Assembly (NCBI GenBank): GCA_015847255.1
Contig: JADLZK010010475.1
Location: forward strand, 19,868-83,867
Direction of reading: 5' to 3'
Length of the DNA stretch: 64,000 bases
From: Hyparrhenia diplandra
Taxonomy: Eukaryota; Streptophyta; Magnoliopsida; Poales; Poaceae
How positions within the stretch are numbered: the first letter of the stretch is position 1; every line of letters starts with the position of its first letter. A program made the translations under genes and the position numbers. Shown one piece after another: positions 1-11,558 of this stretch. The notes below the pieces were generated by a model. It made no database searches, was not told the origin of the DNA, and was given only the letters and a program-made list of their open reading frames with translations.

Positions 1-367
1 TTATCTGATAGACTTTGACTGCATCTCATTTTGTCAAATGCTCTATGGTGATTATCATCACAATTATCATCACAAAAAGTGCTCCATAGTTCCTTCTGCT
101 AAAAGCTAAATGTACTGTGGCGGTCGATGGAAAATAAAAACAAAAATTGATAACTTGACCTTTTGAAAACTTAATAAAGTAAATAGTGTACAAGTATTTA
201 TAATAAAAAGACGTGACAATGTTCTAATGAACAGAAGGTTCTCTGGAATCCCTAACAGTCTCAATTTCAAGTGTGGATACTAATTAAACTATTTCAGAAG
301 AAGTACTTTCATAAGCTAATATACATGTGACCCAAGAAATAAAAATGCAAACATTGTATGAGCATAC

Positions 368-1710
368 CTGCTTCTTATGCAATTCATCATTCAGCTCTTT
401 AAGTTTTGCTACCTCAGCTTCCAGCTCCATCATATATGCCTGGCAAATATTACAAAGTACAGTTATGTCTAAAAATCGCAAGAAGTTTTAGAAGTCTGAG
501 ACAAAGGAGACTAGATTCATTCAGAAACAGTATTCGATTTACATTCCTACTACATCCTACATGTCCAAGACATAAGCAGTTTATATTCTTATTTTGCAAA
601 CAACTGATAACTTCAAATGCTTATACCAATGTACATAGCATAAATAGTCACACTACTGAGTCATTAATTCTAGTTTATTTCAAGCAAAGCTGGCGCCAAA
701 GAATTGCCATGGTGAGATTTTCTCAAGTTCAACACTGTTCTTACGAAGTATTTAACATTGAACTTACACAGCTACAAGCGTCAGTATAACTGCTACTAGT
801 AAGCAGGAAACTAATCATACAGACAGAACATTACCTGTTTCCTCTGACGCGACCTCGCGGCGGACTCCCGGTTCTTGATCATCCGGCGCTGCCTCCTCTC
901 AACCACCTTCTCCATAGCTGGTGGCTTCCTTCCCCTCAAACCAGCACCGAAAACGTACGGCACCGGTGATGGCGACAGAGAGGACAAGTCGTCTCCTTCC
1001 ATCTTGCCGAACCCGCTTGCCGTCACCGGCCGCGGCGATACCGCCGGGGCCACAGGACCACCCCCCTGCTGCTGACCGACAGCCGCCGACACCAACCCAT
1101 TCCCGAATTGCAGCGAAGGCACCAAGGGAGCGAACACATTGCCATGGGGAAACAGCATTGGTGGCTGCGGAGGAGGTGGCGGGCAGACCGGAGCTGGCAC
1201 TACGGGCGGCGGCGCGGTCATGTCCTCCCTCACCACGCCTGCGCGAACAAGGAACTCCTCCAGCGTGATCTCCCCGAGCGTGGGCTGGCGCTGGGCCGGT
1301 GGGGGCGGCGCCGCAGCCTCAGCGGATGGTCCTCCGCCGACGTACATGAGGTCCCGCCAGACCTCGTCGACGGTCTTCTGGCTGAGCGTGCGGGGAGGGT
1401 GAGCGAGCCCTGGCGCTGGATGGACGCCGCCCGCGCGGCGTGGGCGTGGTCCGCCGCCGCCGCCGCCGAAGACGCGTTGGCGGCCGCGACGTTCTGTATC
1501 TCCTCCGCGGACCAGATGCTGCGGAGGAGCTCGTCCATGTTCATGGACCCGAAGTCCTTTGCTGCCCCGCCGAGCGAGCTCTGGAACTCGTCGAACGTGA
1601 GCGAGTACACCGACCCCCGCCGCGCCAGCGGGAGCGGCGTCATCGGCGGCAGGGTGCTCCGGCTCCTGCTCCTGCTGCTGCTGCCTCCCGCTTCCTCCCG
1701 GGAAATTCAT
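368..1710 (-). CDS. ABF/AREB-type bZIP transcription factor (OsbZIP23-like), 3' end outside the window
   Basis: Group A bZIP activator, expected to bind ABRE (ACGTG) promoter elements in abscisic acid and drought signalling in the nucleus. Exon 1 is 835-1710 and exon 2 is 368-439; the remaining exons lie left of base 1. Start chosen at 1710 (MNFPGGSG), as in relatives; the open frame to 1806 is 5' leader. In order: conserved block with SVYSLTFDEFQ and NMDELLRSIW, TVDEVWRDL, TLGEITLEEFLVRAG, then the basic region with NRESAARSR, split from the zipper by an intron after RKQ. Exon 2 starts AYMMELEAEV and carries heptad leucines. RRGS and RQGS are candidate SnRK2-type RxxS sites. Two frameshifts in exon 1: one near 1660 after the Gln run, and one at 1391-1394, where a C run is one base short (the frame needs PRTLSQKT). 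Family identity is very secure; the OsbZIP23 assignment is inferred from the N-terminus and neighbours. Confidence 0.93.
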
Positions 1711-2700
1711 CCCTGATTCGCGTCGCTCACCAAACTCGACCCAATTCACAAGAGCCCCCGCAAGCACGCGCACGCGCTCACGCACGCCCCCGAATGGAGC
1801 CGCCAATCAGGTGAGCTCAGAGCAGGGGTTAGGCGGAGCAGAGTGGCTTAGCGACAGGAGAATACCAGAATTAGCAAGGGAAATTCCACGGATCAAGAGG
1901 AATTTGGTGGGGAGACCTGAGAGGGGAGGTGGAGGACGCGCGCTGGTGCCTGGTGTCTGGCCGCGCAGGTGGTGCGGGAGGTCAAGACCGCGGCGGCGAG
2001 GCGAGGGGAAGACAGGTGTCGCCCCCGAGGAGCCGTGTGGGGGGCGTTTAAAACGCCGCCAGGCCCGAGGCCGCGACGAAATCTCAACGGAGTTGGGTGC
2101 GCGCCGGGCAATAAAGTACCGAGTCTACCCTTGGCGTTTGGCCTCGCGCACGCCGCACCCGTACACAGACAGAAGCCTAGGATCTCGCGCCTGCCCACCG
2201 GCCACGGCTGATTCCTTCCTCTCCTCGTGCTAGCCTGCTAGGACGAAGGAATTGCCGGCTGGGACGGCATGTCAGTGAGTCGAAAATCTGCTGGGTGCAG
2301 CGCTCGGGTGGGACAAGGCCTTTTTTTCCAGGTCCCGTCCCGTTCGTTGGACAGAACGTGGGTGTGGTGGTGGTGGGCTCCGCCGCTCCGGAGCGCGCAA
2401 CGTGGCGGCCTCGGCACGATGACGGCCCGCGACGCGACGGGCTGCCCAATGGGCGCGTGCAAGGTGGGAGGATCTGGGCGCGCGCAGCCAAAGCGATTGG
2501 ACGGACGGATCGGGGACCGGCCACCGGCCATGAGCCCATGATGACGTCAGATGCCGCTGATTGATTGGCTGATGCCGCGTTTGTGAGCGAGGCAAGGTCG
2601 GAGCACGTCCAGCGGCGGCTGGCAATGCGTGCGCGTGCGCTGCAGGTGTCCAGGCGAGCGAGTCCGCGAGCACGCACACGGCCAAACAAAATCAACTTTC
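1711..2700 (-). promoter_or_regulatory. bZIP gene leader and promoter with ACGT elements
   Basis: GC-rich upstream region of the bZIP gene. It holds ACGTGG at 2356-2361, ACGTGGC at 2400-2406 (matching the ABRE core) and a perfect TGACGTCA palindrome at 2542-2549. These are the kinds of sites group A bZIP proteins bind, so ABA feedback on its own promoter is possible; that is inference. I see no clear TATA box. The open frames here are not recognisable proteins. Confidence 0.45.
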
Positions 2701-4177
2701 TTTTGCCCACGGATTTTTTTTTTAAAATTTTGCCCTTTTTTAAAACAAATTTCAAATCGTCTCTACAAAACAAATTACACTGGAGATCCCTTTTTGGTCC
2801 GGGCCGCCAAATTTGTTGGCGCGATTTTTACATTACGTCGCGCCACCGCATGTGACGCGACCGGTGCATCCACGCCGGGCGGGGTGGTTGACGGGGGGCC
2901 GCCGCTGGCGCCAAAGGCATGCGGCGCGACGAGCGGAGCTGGGGATCCCATGCGGCGCGACTACCAAGTCCTGATTGCCGGGTTGTATTCTCCTTGTACG
3001 AGTATAAATGCAAATGTATTGTAGCCCAACCCTAAACCCACTAGCTTCGGCCCCCATCCACGCCCCTCTCATGGTTTGCATGCCGCTCTCTCTCTCTCCT
3101 CTACTCCATCGAAAGTGGATCGAGTTCGTAGGGGATAGAGTAGTACCGCCTACTTCTTCCTTGGTCTTTGTGCCAAAAAGCTAGAGCTACTCCATCAGGG
3201 CAACAGAACTCCAAGACATGCATGTGGCCTTTTCGGACGGCCGTGCATGCATGCATGATTAATTCTAATCCTTGTGTGTTTCCTCCGAAACGCAAAGCCA
3301 TGCACTTCACAAGATTAATCCTAGCTGACACTTTTTGGAATATATTTGTAGAAAATGCTACTAATCTACTTCACAAGATTATATTTAATCGCTTCACAAG
3401 ATTTTTCCTCGTCTCGGCTGTCTGTGTCTACTGGTACCACTAGAGTCCCGTTGCTAGAGTAGTACACGCTTGTTAACGTGATCAAACGTGATCAATTCTC
3501 AATAAGTTAAGCCATCAAAATATTTATATAGGAGTAAGCTATTAAAAATATATAATGGGTATAGCTTTCAAGCATATGTTATTATTGCCATCCAAAGTAA
3601 TTGTGAAAATATATAGTGGGTGAAAGATAAAATTTGAAATATTTATATAGGAGTAAGCCTTTAAAAAGGCATATTGCGCGGGCAACAATAAGCATTTAGA
3701 AATAAAAAGAAAAGAAGAAAAAGGTCATCTGTACATCGTATCATAAGTTAAAAAATAGAATAAAAAGATTGAGAGAGAGAACTTGAGAGTGGTGCGATGT
3801 TGCGACTCTGGAGCAAAGGTGAAGTGGTACCTACTATGCGCCAAGATGGGTGTGGCAAAGATTGACTGAGAAAAGGAAAAGGACTTGGGACTTGGTAGTC
3901 GCACAAGATGGGATCCTGGCTCCTGCCGCAAGGCCAAGATGCATCGGGCGCGACGTGGCGGGCCCTACGCCGCCCACGCCAAAGACCGATCAACGCCCCC
4001 GCCACCGTGGATGACGGGTCGCGCCACACGCGGTGGCGCGACATGTGTAAAAATCACGCCACCGCTACCTGGCGCGACCAAAAGGGATACTTGGTGTAAT
4101 TTGTTTCAAACTAGGGACGGATTTGAAATTTGTTTTTAAAAAAGGGCAAAATTTTAAAAAAACATCCTTTTGCCCAC
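2701..4177. mobile_element. Mutator-type non-autonomous element with long inverted arms and 10-bp target duplication
   Basis: The element occupies 2711-4167 and is flanked by identical 10-bp repeats TTTTGCCCAC at 2701-2710 and 4168-4177. Its ends are inverted repeats of roughly 265-280 bp (about 2711-2975 and 3886-4167). Both outer ends begin GGAT followed by a T run and AAAATTTTGCCC, and both arms carry GGCGCGAC-rich segments and GACTACCAAGTC at their inner edges. The arms are visibly diverged, so insertion is not very recent. The inside (3000-3880) shows no transposase. Long TIRs plus a 9-11 bp duplication fit MULEs; assignment rests on structure alone. Confidence 0.75.
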
Positions 4178-4202
4178 ATACCCTTCGTCTATTTACAAAA
4201 TC

Positions 4203-4712
4203 AACTTTCTTTTTTGCCCACATACCCTTCTGTTTTATTTTTGGAGGTAACGGCCGTTAACTGCATGGACAAAAGACGAAATGCCCCTAGGCTCACATGT
4301 TGTTCTCGGAATCTTTGAAAAATCATAGTAAATCATAAAAAAATCGTAAAATGGAAAATCAAATTTTGTTGGACTCACGTGAGTAGATCTACACAATGAA
4401 TATATAATATGGTATGTTTTAGTACAAAGTTTTTCCTTTAAATTTCATTTGTAGATCTACACGTGAGTAGATCTACAGCAAAAACTTTATACTAAAATAT
4501 ACCATATTATATGTTCACTGTGTAGATCTACTCACGTGAAGTCCAACAAAATTGGATTTTCCATTTTATGATTTTTTTTTATGATTTACTATGATTTTTT
4601 AAAGATTCCAAGAATAGCATGTGGCCGTGGGCAATCTAGTCTTTTGACCAAGCAGTTAACAGCCGCTACCTTGAAAAGTTGACAGAAGGTATGTGGGGGC
4701 AAAAAGAAAGTT
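4203..4712. mobile_element. Foldback element (about 510 bp) with near-perfect arms and CACGTG boxes
   Basis: The interval is almost wholly an inverted repeat centred near 4450. The left arm starts AACTTTCTTTTTTGCCC; the reverse complement of the right end reads AACTTTCTTTTTGCCCCC. Along the arms, pairing segments include GTTAACTGC, ATCATAGTAAATCATAAAA and GTTGGACT. The centre repeats GTAGATCTAC and holds CACGTG at 4376-4381, 4460-4465 and 4533-4538. There is no coding capacity. It is most likely a MITE or foldback element, and a transcript across it would form a long hairpin. A partial second copy of its left end lies in tandem at its left edge, interrupted by the Mutator-type element. Confidence 0.75.
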
Positions 4713-5590
4713 CAAGTTTAGACAATAGGAAAGAAAAAAATTTAAAAAAAACACACGTGGTCAAAGAAACTTTTTTAAAGAAACTTTTATAAGGGTATAC
4801 GGTGAAAAGCCTCCTGAAATGGCTGTGCCCGGCCGGCTTCCGTGCACTGCTGCACTGTACAAATGGATGAGCCTCACGTCGACGTCTGGGGGGTGATGTG
4901 ATGAACCCCGCGCGTGCGTGAGGTTTCGTCTAAAACGCAGACACACGCGTGTCGCCGCCACGAGCCCTCGACGAGAAGGTTGATGCGGGGATTTGGAGGC
5001 TGTGCTGGACATTGCTGCCGACTGCGCCTACAGTACTACATGTTTCGTTTGATGCAGCATTTCGTCAGGGAACCGTTTTTTAAGTTATCACAAGAGATCT
5101 TTGTTTAGGTGTGATTGCTATACTGGGACAGGTGCCAACGAGCGATTTGTACCCTGGCCAGACTTTCTTTGCCGCTTACCGCTTCTGGGTTCAAATGGCA
5201 CCTCTTTTTTATTGATCAAGCCAAATACATACAGAAACGTACAATAGATTTAGTGAACATTTTAATACTTCGAGTAGAGATTTGGGGTTGATAATGTTAC
5301 CTACCTAACTAATATCGTGAAAAATTATTGGTCTGATCGGAATTGTTGGTTGCAATCAACGGCAAAGCTTTTGCCGTTCCCTTTAAAAAAAAATTGTTGG
5401 CTGCAGCAAGAGGAGCACCCCATAGCATTAGCGCTCAGCAGCGGAAGCAGCCACGAGTAGGTGTAGAGCTGCTTCTAAAAAAAAGTGTAGCCCAGCAGGG
5501 CATTGATAAGATCAATTGCCTTTCAAGTTTTACTCCTTTGTCATCTTTTGTTTAATTTGGATCTTCAAAGATTTGGAAGGACTAGGTATC
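4713..5590. other. Intergenic, no gene seen
   Basis: No supported coding region. At 5341-5405 a short A-tailed insert (TCAACGGCAAAGC...CCTTT plus an A run) lies between two near-identical copies of AATTGTTGG(T/C)TGCA, which looks like a tiny retroposon tail with its target duplication. Confidence 0.4.
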
Positions 5591-8500
5591 TGTAACACCC
5601 CTGTGTGTTATTTACCAGTTAAGTTTTGGATTGACAAAAATAAGTTTAGTTATAGTTGGTTACGTTGTCGATCGAAAAGACGCGAAAAAGAATAGGAATC
5701 CGAAAGTTACCCCCTGTCGGAAACCCTAACCCCTAACTCTCTTTACCCCTTTTCTACAGTTCAAAATCTAAAAAGAATTTGAGGGTGGTTTTTTAAAAGC
5801 AATTTTGTAGATCTTTTAAGATTAAACAAAGTTAGTATTTTGAGTTTCCAAAGTTTAGTTCAAAATTTTAAAGAAATTTTAAATCCCAAAATACTTTTAT
5901 TTCGCCCCAAATTTGTATTTCAAAATCTAGGCCGATTTTGGAAATGTTTCAAAAAGTGAAAATGTTTATCTTGAAAAGTTGAGCAACTTTAATTCTTGGA
6001 GATTTTCAACTTCTATTCAATTTTTGGGAAATTTTTGAAGAAGAAGAGAGGAAGATGAACTAGTACACTACAAGAAATAGCCGTACTGCACCAACTTGCT
6101 TGCTTGCCTGCTCACCGGCGTGACGTGGTCGTCGTAGATGCTTCTCGCGCGGGGCACGCGTACGTTTTTGTGGCCACGTTCGTGAAGGCGCTGGTCATCT
6201 CTTCATCCCGTCATCAGTATCGCTCGCTCTCCAGCTCTCTCTCGCTCTATTCCTCTGCAGCCATGGCAGCCGGCACAGCAGCACCTGCCGCCCCCAGTTC
6301 TTGCTCGCCGTACAGCCGGCTGAGCATACCCTCACCTCCCTTGCCTCGATCCACTCCTCCATTGCTCCTTCCCTGTTGCCGCCGGGAAGCGCAACAACGG
6401 CAGAGCAGCAGCTGCCGTCGGCGTAGAAGCCACAGGTTCACGTGGCCGCGCCTCCAAACGTCATCTCGGGCCAAGCAAAGCAGCCCCTCTGCGGGTGCGA
6501 GCTGACCCAGGCGTGCTCGAGCGCCGCCCCTTGCTGCCGGTGCGCTCCCACGCTGGCCAAGAAGCCCTGTTCGTGCTCTGCTCGGTTCGTGCTCTACTTT
6601 GTGTACGTAAGGTTGAAGAAGGAGGACCCAGTTTTAAATAGAAGCTTTCCGAGGATTCCTGATGTAAACTTCTTAACTTATATAAATAGTGTTTTATATT
6701 TAATTGTAGTTTTATAAAAGTTTGGGGGCTCATTTGCAAAGTTGCCAAGTCAAAGTCTTTATAGGCCGAATTGGGCCGGCCTGCTCACTATTCATATTGG
6801 GCCAAGCCAGATTCAGCCCAAGTGCTCTTTTTTCTTTTTATTATATGTTTTATCAATTTCCTTTATGATGAATAGTGCCTGATTTTGTGAATTTTATAGA
6901 AATTGAATACTTGTTCAAAATTTTTGAAAAATTTTGTACAGCCTTCTTATGTGTATGTGTATCCACGAAAAATGGAAACTTTGATTTTGAGTAGTTTTTT
7001 GCATGATTTAAAAATACAATTTTTAATTAAAAATGCATCTTCCATGATTTTTAGAAAATAAAATATTTATTCAAAAATTATGAAAATTTATTTGGTGCTG
7101 TTTTATGATGTGATCTACTTGTATAGAAAGTTTGGAACCATTTTGAGAAAGTTAATTTATTCATTATTTAATGCTTTATTTGTTTTAATTAGAGAAAGGA
7201 AGTATTTAGTATATGGTGACTTAGGTTTTGTGTGACTTTTGGGTTGTTTTGTGAATCTTGGATCATACCATAATCAAATGGTCCTTGAGAACTCCTTAGG
7301 CAATGGTGATGATATTTTGTAGAGTAGTTCAACAAGTTGGTTTTGTTGGGTTGCAACTTTATCGTGAAGGAAAGTTATACTCAAGTGTTTATCATTTTCA
7401 TGCATCATCAAGCATCATGTTTACCATTCCATCATGCTAAAGCATGCATCATCATCTACGTGTAGAGTATACGAGAGTGAGTCGGATCGTGTTGATGAAG
7501 CTTTGGAGAAGGTGTTGATATGGCTCGCGATGATCAAGCTTCTCGTGAGAAGATCCGTTCGTCGACAAGGATGATGTCAAGTTTGATTTCGACAATCTTT
7601 CTATAGGATTTGACTTTTCCCTCGCAAACACGTGCAAGCCCCGGTTCATTTAAACATTCCTTGTGTTTTACAAAGCTTTATATCACCTTTGCTTAATCTA
7701 TTGCATTAGGTGATAGGAGTTGAGTGACAACCAAATTGATGCATTATCCATTCTTAATTATTTCGATATCTACCTTGATAACCCGTTTTGGTAAAAATAC
7801 TTAGAAATGCTTCGCCATGCTAAATTAGTTAGACTTTTGAGTCAAAATGTGACAAGTCTCTAATGATAGCCCGAATGGGCATTTGATGAACAAGGATGTT
7901 ATATGATGAAACCATACTTTGGGATATGGTATTGAAATTTGAGACCTGGTCGGGTAATTTGCATTGAGAATGGAGTCTCGGTAGTAGTATTTCGGCTTGT
8001 CGATTAAGGACCGTTCGTTGTAAGCAATGTGGATCGAGACTTTGAACGCACATCGCGCCCGAGGTCTTTTTGACCAATGGCATGTCATGCGGGCGCCGCC
8101 CCGGGACGGCCGAAACTAGTAATCGACCACATACTCCCGGTAAGCCCGATCTCGGGGGTGTCAAATCGAAACGCATAACCGCCGCATGGAGAGTGGAGAG
8201 ATGGCGGGGAGTAGCATGTACACTCGTGGGTTAAAGTCCCGGATGCCCGTGGGTTAGATTTCGTGGTGTGAGGTGTCTAATCGCTCGGGTGGGCGAGGAC
8301 GCGGTTCCGCTTTTGAGTATCCAAGAAAGGGTTGATATATGCAAGCTTAAGTGCTACATATATCGTGTGGAAAGAACTCCCCAATTTGGGTTAATCGATT
8401 TCGAAATCGCCGCGTGTTTCTCGGACATGGAGACTCGGTTTCCCCTTACATCGTAGATTAATTATGAAACAATGAAGAGTTGGAATAAGTGATGGAATAT

Positions 8501-9068
8501 CTATAAAGTGTGTGCTCTAGTGTAAGATCACCTAGAGTAGGTAAGAAACTAAATTGGGATTAAAATATTGAAAGTAAGGATTCATTATTAGTAAGCTTTT
8601 TCGCAAAAGAGTCCTTGATTCTTGCTAAAAGCCTTACCTTGAATCCTATTAGACCAACATTCCCGAAGTCTTCTTCTATTTTCTTTAGTCGGTAAGTCTT
8701 GTTGAGTACTCCCGCATTTTCGGGGTTTGTTAACCCTTGTTGCGTGTACTGACTTCGTCTGTTTAACCAAGGTTATGTCGGTGGGCTCGACATGATCCGG
8801 GTGTCTTCTAGTTCTACCTAGCTTCCGCAAATAAGTTAAGTTTACTCAAATATAACTTATTCATAATTTGTAAAATTAATATTATTATTCTTCCGCACTC
8901 GATCTATATTTTTGTAACAAATGTTGTAATGTTGTAGCTACTCCTTTGTTGATCCCGTATAAGTTATCAACGAGGGGCTTCTTAAGTTATCGGGTGTATC
9001 CGCACAAATTGCCGAGGTCTTTGGGACAATGACAAAAGTGTGTGGGCCCGTAATTAGGAGGTTCTACA
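5591..9068. mobile_element. Probable solo LTR of a long-LTR Gypsy (Tekay-like) retrotransposon
   Basis: A block of about 3.5 kb opens TGTAACACCCC and closes GGTTCTACA, the TG...CA form of an LTR. Text such as the 7861-8460 segment and the terminal TGTGGGCCCGTAATTAGGAGG resembles long grass Gypsy LTRs as I remember them; chromoviruses of the Tekay group have LTRs of this size. No primer binding site follows the right end, no polypurine tract precedes the left end, and no gag or pol reading frame is present, so it would be a solo LTR. The flanking 5-mers (GTATC and TTACA) do not match, so boundaries or intactness are uncertain. The GC-rich 6100-6600 part may be the LTR promoter and leader rather than a gene. 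Confidence 0.5.
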
Positions 9069-9217
9069 TTACAAGATCTCTAAAAATATTTTCTTAAACT
9101 TGGAGTCTTGCACTATAAATTATATATTGACACCGTCAAAAAATATTTTTATGTCTTGTGTACACTCTAGAGACCTAGTCTTGCACTACATCTCTATATT
9201 TATCTTACGAGAAACTA

Positions 9218-9518
9218 TAAGGGCCCCCGTTTGGCTTCTCGAAATTTGGAGGAATTGGAATCTACTTACTAAATTAAGCTATTTAGTTTGGAATTTGAGA
9301 TTCCATAACTTTTCAATGTTCACAAATAAGCCTATCTCAAATTCATAGGGTGGGAGATAGGAATTGAATTCCATTGACCGACCGCGAAACTCCCTTTGAG
9401 ATAGGCTTATTTGTGAACTTTTGAAAAGTTATGGAATCTCAAATTCCAAACAAAATATTTTAATTTAAGTAAGTAGATTCCAATTCCTCTAAATTCCGTG
9501 AAGCTAAACGGGCCCTAA
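9218..9518. mobile_element. Tourist-like MITE with TAA target duplication
   Basis: The element is 9221-9515, bounded by TAA at 9218-9220 and 9516-9518. Ends are GGGCCC(CC)GTTTGGCTTC and, in reverse complement, GGGCCCGTTTAGCTTC. Arms pair over more than 100 bases (GAGGAATTGGAATCTACTTACT; GATTCCATAACTTTTCAA). The 3-bp TAA duplication and GGGCCCGTTT terminus fit PIF/Harbinger-type Tourist MITEs. Confidence 0.85.
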
Positions 9519-9757
9519 CAATATTTTAAAATCTGATCGACAAATCTATAACAATATTTGGAAATCTAATTGACAGGCTACTGGAAATTATTTTCTTACT
9601 GATTAAAATTAACAATAATTAAGAATTATATGAAGAGAATCTTGCAATTACTCTAAATTATTAGAGAACATCAATTGGCCGTGGCTCTGTGGAATTACAA
9701 TCACAACGTGTTGGCAACCAGTACGAGTCAGTCCACTAGCTACTTGCAGTCTAGGTC

Positions 9758-11558
9758 CTAGGACACCTGGTTGAGGCCGTTGATCCGGGCGCACTCCTGG
9801 CTGACGACGGCGGCCGTGGACGGGCTACGGTCGAGCACGACGTCGTAGCCGTCAGTCCAGCTCTCCATCCCGGGCACCATCATCTGCCAGAAGAGACCCC
9901 CCACAAGCGGGCCTCCCGCGCTCGCCGACGTGTAGATCGCGTCGTACACGATGCGGAAGTAGGCGTCCCGCATGGACACCGTGTAGCCGTTGGACCGCGC
10001 GGACCAGCCGAACTCCGCCACCAGCAGCGGCTTCCGCAGCGCCGCCGCGGCGTCGCCGGCGTGCGACGCCATCCACTGCCTCATGAACGCGACCTGCGCG
10101 TCGTTGCTCGCGCCGGGCACCCTGCAAAGGACCGACAGAGCCGTACGTTTTAAACGCTGTCGTGTCGTCGTCGTTGCCATTCGCGGACCATGCTGCTGCA
10201 CGAGTGTCGTTGTAATTTACCATTGGTCCGGGTAGGAGTGGATCGTGGCGAAGTCGATGCCGGGGATCAGGTTGTTGGAGATGAAATCGGTGCCGATGGA
10301 GTAGCCGCCCGGGTTGGACTTGTGCGTGCGGTCGGGCGTGGACTCGCCGTAGAAGCCTTCGAGGCCGATCTCCAGCATGTGGTTGGGATCCACGGACTTG
10401 ACATAGCCGGCCATCTCCGTGATCCATGCCTGCAGAGTCTTCCCGGAGAGGTCGCTCTGGCAGCGAGGCTCGTTCATGAGCTCCCCACGCGAAGATGGTC
10501 GGGTCGTCCTTGTACGCCACCCCGTGATCTTGTTCACACGAGTGAGGACCGCCTGTGCATACAGAGAATGGTGCATCAGGCGTCTTGAGATAAATGCTAG
10601 TGCAGATGATTATTTATTTACATATGCTTATTGATAATTTAGGAATATATGTCCTTTGGTCACGTATGGATTATGGAGTGGTCGACGGACCTTGACATGG
10701 TTCTTGTAGAACCCTTTGGTCACGTTGTTCGTGAAGAAGTCATCATCAGAATTCAGGTTGTGCCCCTGGTCCCTTGCCCACTGCACGTACTGCTTCTTTC
10801 CGCCGTACCCGTCCCAGTTGTTCACCAGGCTCAGAATCAAGTGGATCCCGCGCTTCTTTGCTTCGGATATCACATAGTCCAGACCCTAAGTTATACAGAG
10901 AGACATCAAATTGTTACTGTATAATTACCATCGTGCATACTATATCCGCCATTGTTGGCAAACTAAAGAAACTTTTCAGAGAACAATAATGCACAAAATC
11001 CATTCATCCATGCACACATCAATACATGTATATAGCTTCAAAAAGAAAAAAAATCAGAAACCGAAAAGCCGAAATATTTAGAAGGAGAAAAATTAAGTTG
11101 CTACATGTAAATAAGGAACATCATATATCTTGCATTGCTAAACAAAAAAAAGAGGGCCAAGATTGATTGAACTAATAACACGACCGCCGTCCGATGCGAC
11201 ATACCCTGAACACCTCCTCGTTGTACACCCCGGGCGACACCTGCAGCGCCCGGTAGCCGCCGTCGCTGAACGCCCACGTCCGCACCAGCGTCGCGCCGAC
11301 GCGGGCCGCCTCATCCAGAGCGGCCGTCGCCTTGCTCCGGTCGGCCGGGTCCGACGCCATGTACATGAGCCAGTACGCGTTGAAGCCGTTGGAGTAGAAC
11401 GGCCGCCCACCGAGCGTGAAGCGCGTCCCGGTCGCCTTCGCGAAGGCGGCGTTGTTGCCGTCGAGTTCGCCGGCGCCGTGGCTGGTTCGCACCAATGCGC
11501 CGGCCGCTAGGGCCACGACGGCCAAACCCAACAAGATCGCCCGTCGTCTGCTCGCCAT
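9758..11558 (-). CDS. Mannan endo-1,4-beta-mannosidase (GH5), secreted
   Basis: Cleaves internal beta-1,4 links in cell-wall mannans; expected in the apoplast. Four exons by GT..AG sites: 11205-11558, 10691-10885, 10221-10552 and 9758-10121, giving about 414 residues, normal for the plant family. The start MASRRRAILLGL opens a hydrophobic signal peptide. Landmarks: FYSNGFNAYWLM, LVRTWAFSDGG, ILSLVNNWDGYGG, WELMNEPRC (acid/base Glu in NEP), ATIHSYPDQW, and VAEFGWS (nucleophile Glu in EFG). Exon 3 carries two compensating 1-base errors 37 bases apart: a G run one short before VAYKDDP, and one G too many after AFW-type TIFAW. Correcting both restores the full GH5 consensus. A TATATAA motif lies near 11680-11687, suitable for a leader of about 100 bases. 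Function is very secure. Confidence 0.93.

Noticed and set aside
811..1806. Single 331-residue frame taken as the bZIP N-terminus
   Set aside because: Its middle part is out of frame; the conserved SVYSLTFDEFQ and MDELLRSIW block lies in the other frame between two indels, and residues before MNFPGG are leader.
6067..6082. CACTACAAGAAATAG as a CACTA (En/Spm) terminus
   Set aside because: No inverted partner and no 3-bp duplication seen nearby; it lies inside the probable LTR.
6104..6717. GC-rich open frames on both strands around 6.1-6.7 kb as genes
   Set aside because: No domain, all frames similarly open, and they fall within the LTR-like block.
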